Positions 45,458 to 57,799 of a stretch of 64,000 bases of DNA are shown here, piece after piece. A program made the translations under genes and the position numbers. The stretch's first letter is position 1. Every line of letters begins with the position of its first letter. A model generated the notes under the pieces. It ran no database searches. It was given only the letters and a program-made list of their open reading frames with translations, and was not told where the DNA came from. Origin of the DNA: Haplosporangium gracile (Eukaryota; Mortierellomycota; Mortierellomycetes; Mortierellales; Mortierellaceae); the NCBI GenBank assembly GCA_015499985.1, contig JAAAUF010000022.1, positions 1-64,000 of the forward strand, read 5' to 3'.

Positions 45458-45790
45458 TCAGTGATTTGTTAAAGTAATTTCGAAGATCTTTCTAACGATA
45501 CCTTCAAGCGCCATGGATGACCGATCCGATTGCAATCGTATACCAACGCTGCTATTCCACTCGAGTATCAGAGAGTGTGCCCAACGTACTAGCTTAGGGA
45601 AAGAGTCCTCATTCGGGAAATGAAAGCAGACGTCGACCGACGCGGTATCATTTAGGAGGGAGGGCATGATGTCGCGGCTGTTGGTCGAAATTATTGGTAG
45701 CGTTGCTGGTGTCGGTGGGTTGTTGGGTGTAAGTGGGCCGTCCTTGTGTATTTCGAAAGCGCCTCTGGCGTCTCTGTCGAGAGAACGACA
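45458..45790 (-). pseudogene. Partial copy of the adjacent BTB gene
   Basis: The frame contains RDIMPSLLNDTASVDVCFHF and LVRWAHSLIL, which align with HDILPRFLKDPYSVDICFVF and LWAHRVVL of the intact gene. Upstream, GAFEIHKDGPLTP matches the FEFHIVLS region but with no start codon. It ends after about 25 further residues, without the rest of BTB. I read it as a truncated tandem duplicate. Confidence 0.65.
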
Positions 45791-46131
45791 CCAAAATTCA
45801 GCTTTGTGTATCCTATATGTCCTTGCATATTAATTACGCCTAGGATTACAATACCATGCAAAAAAAAATAAATTGAAGTTTACAAAAAATATTCAGCAAT
45901 ATCCCAATCCGTTATCGTCGTCCTGTGAATAAAAAACATCTAGAAAAAAACAAACAGGGGGCATTTCGCCTTCACACATGTATTCGCCCCTAAAGCGACC
46001 AATCGGAAAACCCACAGCCTTGGCCCCCATACCGGAAGTTTGCTTTGCCTAGGGAACGAAAAAATCTGTATTACATTAAACTACGGTTCCTGATAGCAAA
46101 GGCCCAACACTACGAAAAAGAAAAGCGAAGT
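45791..46131. other. Intergenic, no gene seen
   Basis: AT-rich DNA with several polyA stretches lies between the BTB relic and the 3' end of the exchange-factor gene. Confidence 0.5.
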
Positions 46132-49100
46132 TTACCCAGCCAGGGCAGGACTGGTCTCCATGCTAATGGCATCCGTTCCCGCAAACCTCATCGCATCAAT
46201 TGGTGACTCCTCATCCTCATTCTCCTCCTTCTCCTCCTTCCCCTCCTCACCACAGCCCCCACCGACCGACTCGCCATCCTCAAGCGCCAAATGTGCCATA
46301 GCCAAAGCAGCAATCACATCCTGCGTCTGGTGTTTCCCCAACGTCGCCTGATAATACTGCCACCCACCACCCGATTCAAGGACTTTGATCTGGTCCGAAG
46401 AAAGGCCCAAGTAACAGGGGTCACAGAGCTTCTCAGCCTGCCCGTGGCCGCTGTCGGTGTTGCCCTTGATCCCGCGCCATCCTGTTCCGAAACCACCGTA
46501 CCCTCCTCCACCTGAGGTAGCAGTAGAGCTGGACTGGTCGAGGTTAAAGCTCTGGCTGCGCTTAGTTGAGAGCAAAGCAGAAGCAGCAGCAGCAGTGTCT
46601 ACGGATCCGGCGGCAACAACACTGTCAGAGGCACTTTGAATCAACCCCGGGCGGGTCAAATCTGGAGACTCTGGTGATGCGAGAGGGGAATTGAGTGCAA
46701 GGCTGTCAATGATTTGACCGTCATTTTCGATTTGACCTGCTCCTTCATGCGCCTTGGCCTCGGCCTCGCGTTCTGCCTCGAGTCCGAGAAGGAAGAGTTG
46801 GTCGATCTGTTTCTTGGTCAAGCAGTCTGAGCACACAACTCTGCGGCACTGCGAGCAAACATTCTGTGGTACGCATAAAAAAAAACAATAGAGTAAATGC
46901 GTTAAATGAAGTCCTCATCAGCAACGAATAACACTCTAAAGAAAGAAATAAAAGCAGTTAAAAAAGCTTCAACTTACCCTCCATTTGAACTTGAAGACAT
47001 TGAATTCGGTCTTGCACAGCTCACACGCTTTGATGTTATTTTGGTTCTCATAGGGGGATCCAAGGCTGGTATCTGATTTCCGGTTGCTTCCGCGGTTACT
47101 GTTGGGCGATCCTCCGTTCTGGCCCGAGGACGTGTCTTGGTTTGAGGCGATGGGACCCGTCCTACTCTTCATCTACGCGCGTAGAAAATATCATTGAGCA
47201 TTTCAAGGTTAGTTTGTCGCGTTATGACTAGTAACGTGATCCCATGGAATAAAAACAAAACACAGAGCCAAGCTATACGTACGCGACTAAGACCAGCTTC
47301 AACAATGCCGCGGACCATGCCTGTGGCCCCAGAAGCGATCCCCGAATCTTGGTTGTAATCCTCAGGTCGGATCAGAATACCATCCAAACTCTGGTTGCTT
47401 GCTCTTCGGTCTGTTGCAACTTGATGCGGGGGGTTGGATTGGAGCTGCTGCTGTTGTTGGCCAGAAAATTCGATAGGGGATGTCTCGGCAGAGTCGGAGG
47501 CAATAGTAGGAAAGACAGGCATGCTTGCTTCTTCTGGGAACATGGTCTCAATACAATCGTCGCATGCACGCCCAACCTTTTCTGAGTGTGCTCCTTTGAT
47601 CAATATCGTCTAACAAAAAAGAGGATACAAAATAAAAAGACTTGGTTAGATTGACATCCATGAATTTAACATGTAATTGTCAATCGCCAGAGCAAGAGAA
47701 CTTACACGAGAAGAACAAGAGTGGCAGACGACCTTGCCACAGGCACGGCAATGATGCTTGCGCCGGAAAATGGTTCCAAATTCTTCAGTACAAATCATGC
47801 ATCGAGTCGCCGACTGATCAGGGACCCAGACAGGGGCATTATAGTTCTCAATGATCCTCATAGGCTGCGTTTTCTGTGGAGGAGATCCTGCTCCTGCTCC
47901 ATTATTGTTATTGGCACCAGATCCACCGCTACCAATCGCACTCGCAAACCCACCAGCAAAGGTAGTACTCCAAGGACTAGACACCTCGGGCTCGGCAGAG
48001 GTCAGTTGTTGCTGTTGGTGCCCCGCAAATGTGTTCGCCCTCAAATCAGATCCAAAACTAGTAGGCGACCACAAACCAGTGTCGCGTCTAAGCAGTCCAG
48101 CGCCAAAGCTGGTCGCCGCAGCACTGATGCTTTGCATCGGGGTAATCGAAATCTTGAGTGTCCTCTTTGCAGAAAGGTACTCCTGAGTCGCGCGACGGAT
48201 GGCAACCATCCAAGCCTCCTTCTCACGCGGGGTATCGACATAGACTTGAGACGACTTTTCGGGACTCATGATCTGGAATGCATTCTTGGTCGGATCCGGA
48301 TCCTCGGCTCCAACAACCGTACAGTTCTCCAACCCGACTTTACGATGGAACGTCAGTGTGTCATCCAAAGGGTTCAGACTAGGACTGGTCCAGACAATAC
48401 AATCTGAGAACAGGATGATCATCCGCAGCTGGACATTGCGACGACAGACCTTCCAGACATTACCGCGCTTCAGCATCACGCGTCCCGGGATGATCAGGGG
48501 CTCGTTCATGCCAGTGACCTTTGACTGGAGTCCAACCATCTCACCAAACATCTCGTGCTGACGAATGGTCTCATTGACAAAGTTCGCGGTCTGCTCCATT
48601 GACTCGAAAGCAGTCTGGAGCTTGCGGTGGTCTGGGTGGTCTTCGGGCGTGTGGCGGAGAAGACCCTCGAGTAACATCCTATAGCGAGGGATGCGCTGGA
48701 CTGGCAGCATCAAGTACGACTGGAAATCCAGGTTCTTGCACTCGGATCTTCTCGCAGTCGACTATTACAAGTCGGGTGAAAAACGAACAGTCAGTTACCA
48801 GCTCTGCATATGTGGCAACATGAAGCGCGTGAGAATATGATCATGGATCAAGTGTTACCTTCAAGAACTCGGTGAAGCGGTCGTTGCGGTTCATACAGTC
48901 GTTGATATGGGTCAGAGCCGAGGTGTAGGTCTTGACATAGTTCGAGTACATCTTTAAAAACGGAGCCTTTTTTTTTGGGAAGGGAAGCACATGATTAGTA
49001 AACATGTTTCTCCAGAGCCATAGACGACAACAATATCAAACGTTTAAAAGGTAACTTACGATTTCGATGAAAATATCACCAACACTCCAGTCGGCATCAA

Positions 49101-51249
49101 GGACAAGAAGTTGCTCTTGCTCGCCTGCTTGACTACCAACAGTGACGAGGACCTGGTTTGGTTTGCCATTAGCCTTCGGCTCCTTAGATCTAGAGCCTCC
49201 TCCCTCGCCACCATCATCTCCCAGATCCTCATCCCCGTGTCTGCCTTCAGTCTCGTCCTCGTCACTCTCCCATCCAGTAGAGTAAGTGGTGCCACAGATC
49301 CGTGTCTCGAGCTGAGTGAGCAGCAAAGTATTAATCTGCAAGATCTCTGAAAAGTTGGAAAAGATCTCATTGACAGACTTTTTGGGCAGAAGGGGCGCTG
49401 CCGAGGCTGCAAGGGTCGAGTTGGATCCCATGGTCGAGATTGGGTACTGGCTGGCTGTCAGGGAAAGGGTCGAAGAACTCGCCGCTGGGTTGGTCGCTCC
49501 TGACCATCCCGAGTAGCCGTTGTTGTTATTAGGATTAGGGTGTTTATTAGTGTTGTTATGTTGTAGAGTCGCGTTGGCGGCCGAGTACATGCTGGTGGTT
49601 GTGTTCGCTCCCGAGTAAGGATATCCCGAGGTGGTGTAGGGTGCATTCAGGGGCTCGTAAAAGAGCGTCTGGAGGATGACAAGTCCATCGACATATGACC
49701 GCTCTGTCCGCAGAATCTCCAGAATAATCTTTTGTCGCTCCTGAGTCAGCGTCTTGCTGTTGTGGATCATGGTTGACGAGAGGGACGATTTCGGAAATGA
49801 CCCTTTGTTCAGATACGTGTTCGACGGCGATGACGAGCTCGAGGATGACGTTGTGGACGATCGTCGCAATGCCAGTGGAGACTTATTGTTCTTGATCGCC
49901 TTTGGCAATGGCGGAGGCATATTGTAGATACTAGGGGTCGGGGTAGGGCCTTGGTGACTGTGGCTATGGCTGGTTGCGGAAGAGCTGGAGTCGGTCGAAG
50001 GGTCGGTTGAGCTCAAGTTATGGTTGCTCATGGGCATGGACAGATCCAGGTTGGAAGCATTTGGAGTCATAGTATAGTAGGTACTGGTCGTCGAATCTTG
50101 TCGAGCATGCGCCGCATGGTTCGAATATGGATAATGTTCCAGATGAGTTGTCGACGAAGCATTGGAGGGCGAGTAGTGAAAGATGCTACTGTCATCCCCG
50201 CCTCCACTGCCAACAGTACCGGAATCGATTCCTGCCCCATCGTCGTGTCCATGTTGCGAGCTATTCGACTCCTCGACATCTAGTACGTCATACAAGCGCC
50301 AGCCGGGTTTGGGCAGAGGAGGCATGGAGGCATGACGATTTGCCTTTTCAGAGTTGACTGAGATCGCAGTAGGTTCACTATTGACGGCGAGGTCAACACC
50401 AGCAGCGAACCCAGACGCCAAGGGGAGTGATGTCGAGAAACTGTCTGTTACGGCGTCACTATCCATAGCATCATCCAGGATGCAATGGGGGGAAGCAGCG
50501 CGCATGACAATGTGTCGAGGGTAATTGTTGCTAGCAGTGGCATGAGATGCGCCAAACGCCTGACGAGAACCCTTGAATGCAGCTGATGTTGGTGATCCAA
50601 CCTTGCCTGACTTGGATGTGCCTGACCCATGGATCTTGACTGGAGAAGCAGCAGCGGCGGCGGCAGCAGCAGCAGATGTGGACTCCTTGGCCGTACCAGA
50701 CTGCGACTGGAGGTTCAGCCTTGCACGTCGAGGAGATGCAGCGTGTGGCAGTCCGGTCGAGGCTCCTGTATTGAGGTTGGGGGAGGAGCCATTGGTGGTA
50801 AGCATCATCTTGCTGAGTCGGTCAATTTTGGTCAAGCGAGATCGAGCACTCCCACTAAAGTTGCGTCGCTCCTTGTGATTCATCCCTGCATTGGGCGGCA
50901 CGGGCGAGGAGACGGCCGACTCAGAGTTGGGGGATGTCGATGACGAGGGATCGGATCGCATGTTTTGAGGGCGTTGATTCAAGGTCATAACCGAGGTTGT
51001 CTCTGGCAAGGCTGTCGAGGGAGAGGCTCTGTTGGTGGGGAAGAGCCAAGACTGACGCAGGGAAGGGGATGGGTTGGATCGCCCTCCTGCAGGGCCTTGT
51101 TGACGAACCCGTTGTTGGATATTATATGGTTGGTGGATGTTATTGCTGTGGACGGGAGGAGGATGCGAGGGTGATGTGGGAGTGGAAGTCCGGCCTGGCG
51201 TGCTACCAGGCAGGGGAGTGTCATGAGGGGAGGGGGATGGGTTGTCCAT
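46132..51249 (-). CDS. DH-PH-FYVE Rho exchange factor (FGD-like)
   Basis: Six exons (49060-51249, 48859-48966, 47706-48761, 47283-47609, 46978-47172, 46132-46863) close to 1535 aa. It is predicted to activate Rho/Cdc42 at phosphoinositide membranes. Residues 1-490 are disordered. The DH domain starts at about 498 (ERQKIILEILRTERSYVDGL), is interrupted by about 140 residues of low complexity, and continues with LKMYSNYVKTYTSAL and SYLMLPVQRIPRYRMLL. The PH domain covers about 850-960. A FYVE finger at about 1083-1140 has RCMICTEEF, RRKHHCRACGKVVC and RACDDC. A second Cys-rich module (about 1272-1446: CELCKTEF, KWRNVCSQCRRVVCSDC, KLCDPCY) looks like a divergent FYVE-type finger with a 110-residue insert. 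The C-terminus is acidic. Confidence 0.88.
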
Positions 51250-54154
51250 GTCCGCTTATCGTCTGTGCGCCTTTGTTTTTTCTTCGCCGTAGGACTGGAC
51301 CTATGTTGAAAGGCGACTGAGAAAAAGAGAAGAAGGGAACGTGGCAAGGGGTGTGGCAGAGAAGGTCGAGTTGACTATTGTGGTTTGATGCTTGGGTGTA
51401 TGTGTGAAGGGGGGTGAAGGTAAGCTATCAAAGGAGGGTGTCGAGGTGAAGTCGAGGGTATATGCTATGGCAGCAAAAGAAGAGAAGGAAGAGGAAGAGA
51501 GGGAGGGACGGGTAAGTGTACTGGAGGCGCGCAGGAACGCGAGAGGCCAATAGGATTTCGTGAACTGATGGGATTACCGAAAGGGTAAAACAGCAGTCTT
51601 GGTGTAGCTGAGATAGATATCAACGTACCTAACGGAGGGAAGGTACAGTCTGATCGCCGATGAACAAAAGTGTCGGAATGAAGTGATGGGAGTGGAGTGC
51701 AAACTGGCGGTGAATGACAAGTTGATCAGGTTGGGAGACAGGCAGTCGAAAGGGGAGAGGAGGAGTGTCGAATGTGTTGTGAGAGGGCAGGTGAAGGATT
51801 GTGTATGGCTTTGGAGGTTTGATATGTCTGCAAGGTATGCGTAGATCGACAGGGCAGGGATATTTACAAGTCAAGCTGAAGGAAGATTAACAGAAGCGGT
51901 ATGGTGGTAACAGAAAGAGAGAAGGTGCGAAAAGAGGAAAAAGTTGGAAGAAAGGAAAAGAAGAGAAGAAAATGAAAGAGAAGACAAAAGAGGCAAAGGA
52001 AAGAGAAGAAAAAGAACAAGAAGAGAAGGGGAGCCAGCTCTAGCATTGGGTCGTGGTCGTCGTCCTCTCTCTCTTCTTTTTTTTTTTTTGCGTCATGCTG
52101 AGCATCCACGGGCTGTCAGTTGCTCGCTCGCCTTTTCGACTGCCCACGGTCATCATACCTGTCTTTCCCCCCCCCTCCTTCTCTCTTTTTCTCCCCGCGC
52201 CATTTTTACCTTCTTAACAAAGGAGAAAGAGAAGCAGGGTGTGTGCCTGATATGACAGTGTGAGTGTGTGGGTGGATGACTGAACAACTGCGTCGGTCGG
52301 TCGTGTAATACACAAAGAGAAGGGGACTAGTTGTTCTCAGGTACTCCCTTTCATGTTGACTGTACCCTAGTATGTGTTATTTTGGTTGTGGGTGATCAGG
52401 CGGTGAACTGAAGAAAGGGGCAAAAAAGAAAAAAAAATAATCTTTGCTTATACCTACAGCAGCAGATGCGCGGTTTAAAAAAGGGTGCCTGACATGATGA
52501 TTTTGTGTGCCTGAGTTTTTTGTTCGTGAGGAGGAGAGGAGGGAAGAGAAAAAAAATTTAAAAAAAAAGGAGTTGGACACCCTAGACAACATGACCTCCA
52601 TGATCGCTGAATGGCTTTTGATCGAGACGGATCATGTTGTCAACGAGGGGAAAGTATCTGAGAGAGGGAGGGAAGACATGACTTCCTCTTCCAGAAGGAA
52701 AAAAAAAAGGGGAGGGGAATGACAACAGCATATTCCTCTTCCCTTTTTACTACCTCAGTCTGACATGCCCAAACAAAGAACCAAGATCCGTTCCACAACT
52801 CATAAAAAGACCCTCGATCTTCACCTTCTCTGCTGGATGCTCCTTTAGCGAAAAAGTGAATAACGTGGCGTTGAAAACCGGGTTCCACCAAAAGCGCGGA
52901 TCTGGCAAAAGTGAATTGCCATTCTACTCGCCCTAGTTCTTATCGTACTGCCCCCTGGTTTCTCCTTCAATGCTAACCATGACCCTCCTCCTCCCTGCCC
53001 CTTTTCTCAGGGCCGTTCCATCCTTGACCCATTCACAGGTGCTATTATTTAATAAAAAGCGAAGCTATGACGACAGCAAGCAATCATGGCCGAAAAGCAC
53101 TCCGCGTCGTATGCCACTTTTGCTGCTGCGACATGCTTCTATTTTTCAGCAAAAAAGAAACAAAATAACAAAGCCCCAACAGAGCCGACCGACCACATTA
53201 ACGAAACATACACCTACACAAAGGCCAAGTATTATTGCCAAGCAATGAAAAGAAAAATGCAAGGTAGAGTGGTTCATGAATGACAGAGTCGACTCCTCCT
53301 CCTCCTCCTCCTCCTCGTTCATCGCTGCATGATAACCTGCTTTGCCCACGCAAAAATGAGGGGCTCAATAACAAATGACCGATGATGTGTTTTCACACAC
53401 GACACCCTCATTTTATTCTCTCTCGTTGTTTTCATTTTCTTCCGATCCTCTTACTTGTTTTCACTTCTTGCCTACATGCGCCTCACTTGTCAATGTTTTT
53501 CTTCCCCTTGACTGAATGCCTTCGCCTTTTTGTTAACCTTCGATTCTCTCCCCCGAGGGCAATTCATCCCAATCCATGCAATTGCGGGTCTTGGACAATA
53601 TTGTCAGCGTAGTCGATCTGCTGCCGTAAACATCTTGTCCATATTCTGTACATTTCTAAAAGAACAGAAAAAGGAGGTGGCGAGAGATGAACCATGGCCT
53701 GCAGTGTTGTATTATGCAAAAACCTCAAATAGGCGATGACAGGGTACTGAGGTCAATAACAAGGGTGGACAACTATTTATCCAACGTTTGATGGGAGGGA
53801 GATGGTCCATGCTTCTAAGTATAGTACCCCTGGCTGTTGTTGTTTTTGTTCTTCCTTTCCTTCTCCACGCGATCTTCCTGCTCAGATGGTCAGTGCCTCT
53901 TCCCGTTGTTGTTAGAGCCATGACGATTTTGCCTGTCAATACGGAGAAAAAAAAACAATTTTGGGTGGGTCGTTTTGAAACTAGTTTCCCGCACTTTGCT
54001 TCTCCCCATAGTGAATTGCGGGCTAGGCCATTTGAGAACAAAAATTAACAAGTGTTTGTTGATGTTATTTATTTACAGGTGTCGTTGAGGGCTCAAGGGG
54101 GGGATCGTCTGTTTAAAGCGCGGATGCGATGAGATGTAGCAGATCGCCAGAGGA
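51250..54154. other. Gene-poor stretch of 2.9 kb
   Basis: The first 1.2 kb is purine- or pyrimidine-rich DNA next to the exchange-factor start and is probably its promoter and leader. A ctc triplet run lies at 53296-53316. Short frames in this interval (for example 53086-53283 and 53788-54048) have no recognisable domain, and I do not call them genes. Confidence 0.5.
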
Positions 54155-54820
54155 TCACAGTGCACGCCAAACACGGCGGGCCCAGGAAAAGGACCCCTTC
54201 TTATCCTCTAGGATTGTCGAGTCGGCTTCCAGACCATCCTTTGTTGCAGCCGCCAAAGTGTGTGTAGAGTCTAAAGTCGGATCATGTGCATATGACGGTG
54301 AGGAAAAGTAGTCTGGGCGTGTAGAGACCGGTTCAAAGGCAAGGTTGTCTCCAGTCACAAAATCGATACAGCTGAATCCAAAGTTGCAGAGCGCCTGAGA
54401 CAGTCCACTTCCGGGGCTCGTAGGGGCCAGACGGGCGCCCACATCGGCTTCTTCCAGTGCCGGGTCATTGTTGTTGCCGTCGTCTCTTGAAGTGGGCTCC
54501 ATACCAATGTCGGAAAAGTCGGTGTGATTGCTTTGCTGCCGTTGTTGTTGCCGATAAAGGTGATGGGCGTGAGCATGATGAGCATAGGGTTCATGACGAC
54601 GGTTGTTGGCTTGAAGTGCAGGCTGCTGTGCCGAATCGTCAGCAAGAGTTGAGAAGGCGTTGGAGGACTGTGCGTGGAGGATGGCCTCCCAGCAGTGATC
54701 TTCGTCGTTGTGATACATTGAACAAAGGCCACGAGAGTATGTCGAGATCCAGGATCCATCAGAGGATCCTCCCATGACTGGGGAGTCTCCTTCAAAGTGG
54801 TTGTTCGGTGCTGAAACCAT
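54155..54820 (-). CDS. Conserved-looking protein of unknown function
   Basis: I do not recognise this single-exon gene of 221 aa. The start is taken at 54820 (MVSAPNNHFEGDSP); the frame is open further upstream, but that part reads like leader. The protein has His/Gln-rich stretches (HHAHAHHLYRQQQRQQ), an acidic middle, a short hydrophobic patch (SQALCNFGFSCIDFVTGD) and a basic, aromatic C-terminus (KKGSFSWARRVWRAL) that could be an amphipathic docking helix. There is no signal peptide or membrane helix. Codon use looks like its neighbours. It could be a regulatory subunit or transcription-related factor, but nothing in the sequence decides this. Confidence 0.55.
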   Translation of the reverse strand: MVSAPNNHFEGDSPVMGGSSDGSWISTYSRGLCSMYHNDEDHCWEAILHAQSSNAFSTLADDSAQQPALQANNRRHEPYAHHAHAHHLYRQQQRQQSNHTDFSDIGMEPTSRDDGNNNDPALEEADVGARLAPTSPGSGLSQALCNFGFSCIDFVTGDNLAFEPVSTRPDYFSSPSYAHDPTLDSTHTLAAATKDGLEADSTILEDKKGSFSWARRVWRAL

Positions 54821-55680
54821 GAGTGTATTGTAAGGTATGATTTGACGAGTAGCTGGAATGGATGAGAGGGAAAAGTAAAAAGTAAGAAGGACGAGGTTGT
54901 TGGAGTGCAGTTGTTCTTGCTTATTGAGGGGCGGGTGAAGATTGAGCGTCTGTCTCTTTTGCAGAAGTAGATTGGAGAAGGACGAAGGAATGGTGTGTGT
55001 GCGAGGGATGCAGCGAATGAAAATAAAAAGAATAACGGTCGCTTTTATGAGGCAGTTGGGGCAGAGGAGAACAAAGAATGAGTTTCTAGACAAAGGACCG
55101 TATTGCAGCCATGGAAGAGTTGAGAAAGATGAAACAAAAGCGATCGGACTGACCGAGACAGGCTCAACCGCGACTGAAACTAATGAGGAACTACCATTGG
55201 GGACTTATCATCCTAAAAAGGAAAGCGTCAGAAGAGACCGAAAAGGATACCTGTTTTTGGGATGGGGCTCGTACACATGGCTGAAGCATTTGGCATATAC
55301 AGTACTCATAGTCTGTTGTAGTCTAGTCTGAACCTTCTTGCTTGTTGAAGAGTCGACAGGTGCGCATCATTTACATCCTTGTTCCTATCGAATTTCCTTG
55401 TCCCATCGACCCACGCGTGCTCTTTTTCTTCTTAGAAGTCGACGCTTACCGCCTTTTATTCGCCATGACCTCTCCCTCTCCCTCTCCCTCTCCCTCTCCC
55501 TCTCCCTCTCTTTCTTATTTCTTCTCTCTTCCTACCATTTTCTCTTTCTTCCTTCTTCATTACATCTCTCAACTCTCTCCTCCTTCGCTTCACATCGGCA
55601 TTCTTACATCAAGTCATCGACCCAAATCCAATACAAAATAACCAAAAATAACCCCTAAGTCCAAGACAACAAATTAACAA
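54821..55680. other. Divergent intergenic region before Sel1 gene
   Basis: It holds the upstream region of the unknown protein and the leader of the Sel1 gene, including a ctccct hexamer array. No further gene is supported. Confidence 0.5.
55470..55512. repeat. (CTCCCT)n array
   Basis: About seven near-perfect hexamer units lie in the 5' leader region of the Sel1-repeat gene. Confidence 0.8.
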
Positions 55681-57610
55681 ATGGTGCAGCAAGCAACAGA
55701 AACACGTAAGGAACCCGTTCAGGGGGTGCGCTCAGTCTACAAAAATGGTCATCCCGTGTCCTCATCTTCATCCTTGGATGTCGTTTTTATCGACTGCCAT
55801 GAGGATAGCGAGATCGGAAAGGATGTCGTACTGTGGGATGACGTCCTGTTGGTCTTCAAGGATGCTCTCTATGTCCGCAATGGGTCCAGAGCAATTACTT
55901 TCTTAAAAGGGTCTGACTTTCGCACGTATGTATATTTTCTTTTTTCTTTTTGTCCTTTTTTTTTGCATGATTATATGATGTGCATAACAAGGGCGTATTT
56001 GACGCAGACACAGGATAGAATATGGTTATAATATATATATTTCTTGTATACTCAAACATAATAGGTTGGAACCCTTCCGGTTTGTTGCTGTGCCAGGCGC
56101 CACCTTGGAGGTTGTTATCGAGGATCCAACGACCGAGCCCGAGGCCACTCCTCCACCTCAAGAAATATCGCAAGCTACACCCCAAGACGCACTCATGTCG
56201 GTGTCAAGTTTGGCAGCAGCTCTCCCCAGCTACGAACCCTTAATGACTACATCCAGCTCAGCAGCCCCTCCAGCATACCAGTTCTCCTCCAACGATCGCG
56301 TTCTGAGCTCCAACATCGTCAACCCTTCGATCACCTCGCAGCCTAGATACACTGCAAACGAAATCTCCCAAACAACCGCCGCAGCCGAGGCAGGAGACGC
56401 TGAGGCACAGTTCAAGATGGGAGAGATGTACCAGAATGGAAAAAGCGGCCTCTCGCGGGACTTCGAGAAGGCGATGGAGTGGTATCTAAAAGCAGCTGAC
56501 AAAGGAAACGCGCAAGCTCAGCGAAGCATCGGCATCCTCTACTATGGCGGTCATGGGGTCCACAAGAACTATACACAGGCGATGGAGTGGCTTCTGAAGG
56601 CTGCTAACCAGGGCTACTCGGTTGGCCAAAACGACGTCGGCAACCTCTACCATCACGGACACGGAGTCAAGCAATGTTATTTCAAGGCGATGGAATGGTA
56701 CATGATGGCGGCTGACCAAGGATACCTCCAGTCGATGCATAATATCGGGTGTCTGTATGAGAGCGGTCATGCTGTTTCCAAGGACTACAAGGTTGCCATG
56801 GAGTGGTTCACCAAGGCCGCCAAGCAAGGGCACGCTGACTCTCAGAACAACATTGGCAACAAGTACTTCCACGGTCATGGCGTTAAGCAGGACTATGTCA
56901 AGGCAATGGAGTGGTACCTCCTGGCGGCCGACCAAGGTTTTGCTCAGGCGCAGAGCAATATCGGACGTATGTACGAGGGCGGTCGGGGCGTTGCGAGGGA
57001 CTATGCCATGGCGATCGAGTGGCTCCACAAGGCGACCGACCAAGATCACGCAGGCGCTCAGAACAACCTCGGTAATCTCTACTTTTACGGCTATGGCGTC
57101 ACCAAGAGCTACAGTACGGCCATGGAATGGTACCTCAAGGGCGCCAATCAAGGTTACGCAGATGCACAGAACAGTGTCGGCAACATGTTCTACTTCGGAT
57201 TCGGTGTCACCAAGAGCTACACGTCTGCCTTTGAATGGTACCTCAAGGCAGCCCACCAAGGACTGGCTCAGGCGCAACAGAACCTTGGATTCCTCTACGA
57301 GAGCGGGTATGGAGTTGTGAAGGACTACTCTAAGGCGATGAAGTGGTATCTCAAGTCTGCGAACCAGGATCATAAGGAGGGCCAGAACAGTGTCGCCAAG
57401 ATGTACCACAACGGACGCGGAGCACCCAAGGACCTTGCGGTGGCGATGGAATGGTACTCCCGGGCTTCTGACCAGGGACATGAGGCGGCCAAGAAGAACT
57501 TTGAGGGTCTTCGTAAGCAGGGCATCATTCTAAGCAAGGAGCCTGCGATGACTTATGAGCGAGGCAAGAATGAGACGATTATTAATAAATTTAAGTCGAG
57601 ATTCTGGTAG
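55681..57610 (+). CDS. Sel1-repeat protein, intact copy
   Basis: Two exons (55681-55925, 56065-57610) give 596 aa. Residues 1-110 form a compact, unrecognised N-terminal domain (VVFIDCHEDSEIGKDVVLWD, LVFKDALYVRNGS, FRFVAVPGATLEVVI) followed by a disordered Ser/Pro linker. From about residue 195 to 585 there are ten 36-residue Sel1-like repeats plus a partial one. They follow the pattern A-AQ-NIG-LY-GHGV-KDY-KAMEWYLKAADQG. Such solenoids scaffold protein complexes; in yeast Skt5 they activate chitin synthase, and in Hrd3 they serve ER degradation. No membrane helix or prenyl motif is seen here. The neighbouring, damaged copy shares both the N-terminal domain and the repeats. Confidence 0.85.
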
Positions 57611-57799
57611 CCTTGGCACCTACAGCCATGTGCACCTCTTCTCTACCATTTTTTCTTTACATTCACGTGAATGTCTTGATAGATGCATAGATGTGACGAC
57701 TTGTATTCCTTTTCAAGTTACATCACCTGAATCACCCCCACACCTGTCCACCAACACTACCACTACCACCACAGCAACAACAATAACATCAACAGAAAA

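Noticed and set aside
53788..54048. Short frame with a hydrophobic N-terminus
   Set aside because: No conserved motif, poor start context, polyA runs inside; likely chance.
56486..57481. Long minus-strand frame (331 codons) over the Sel1 gene
   Set aside because: Antisense of a 108-base repeat array whose codon pattern keeps the reverse frame open; no domain.
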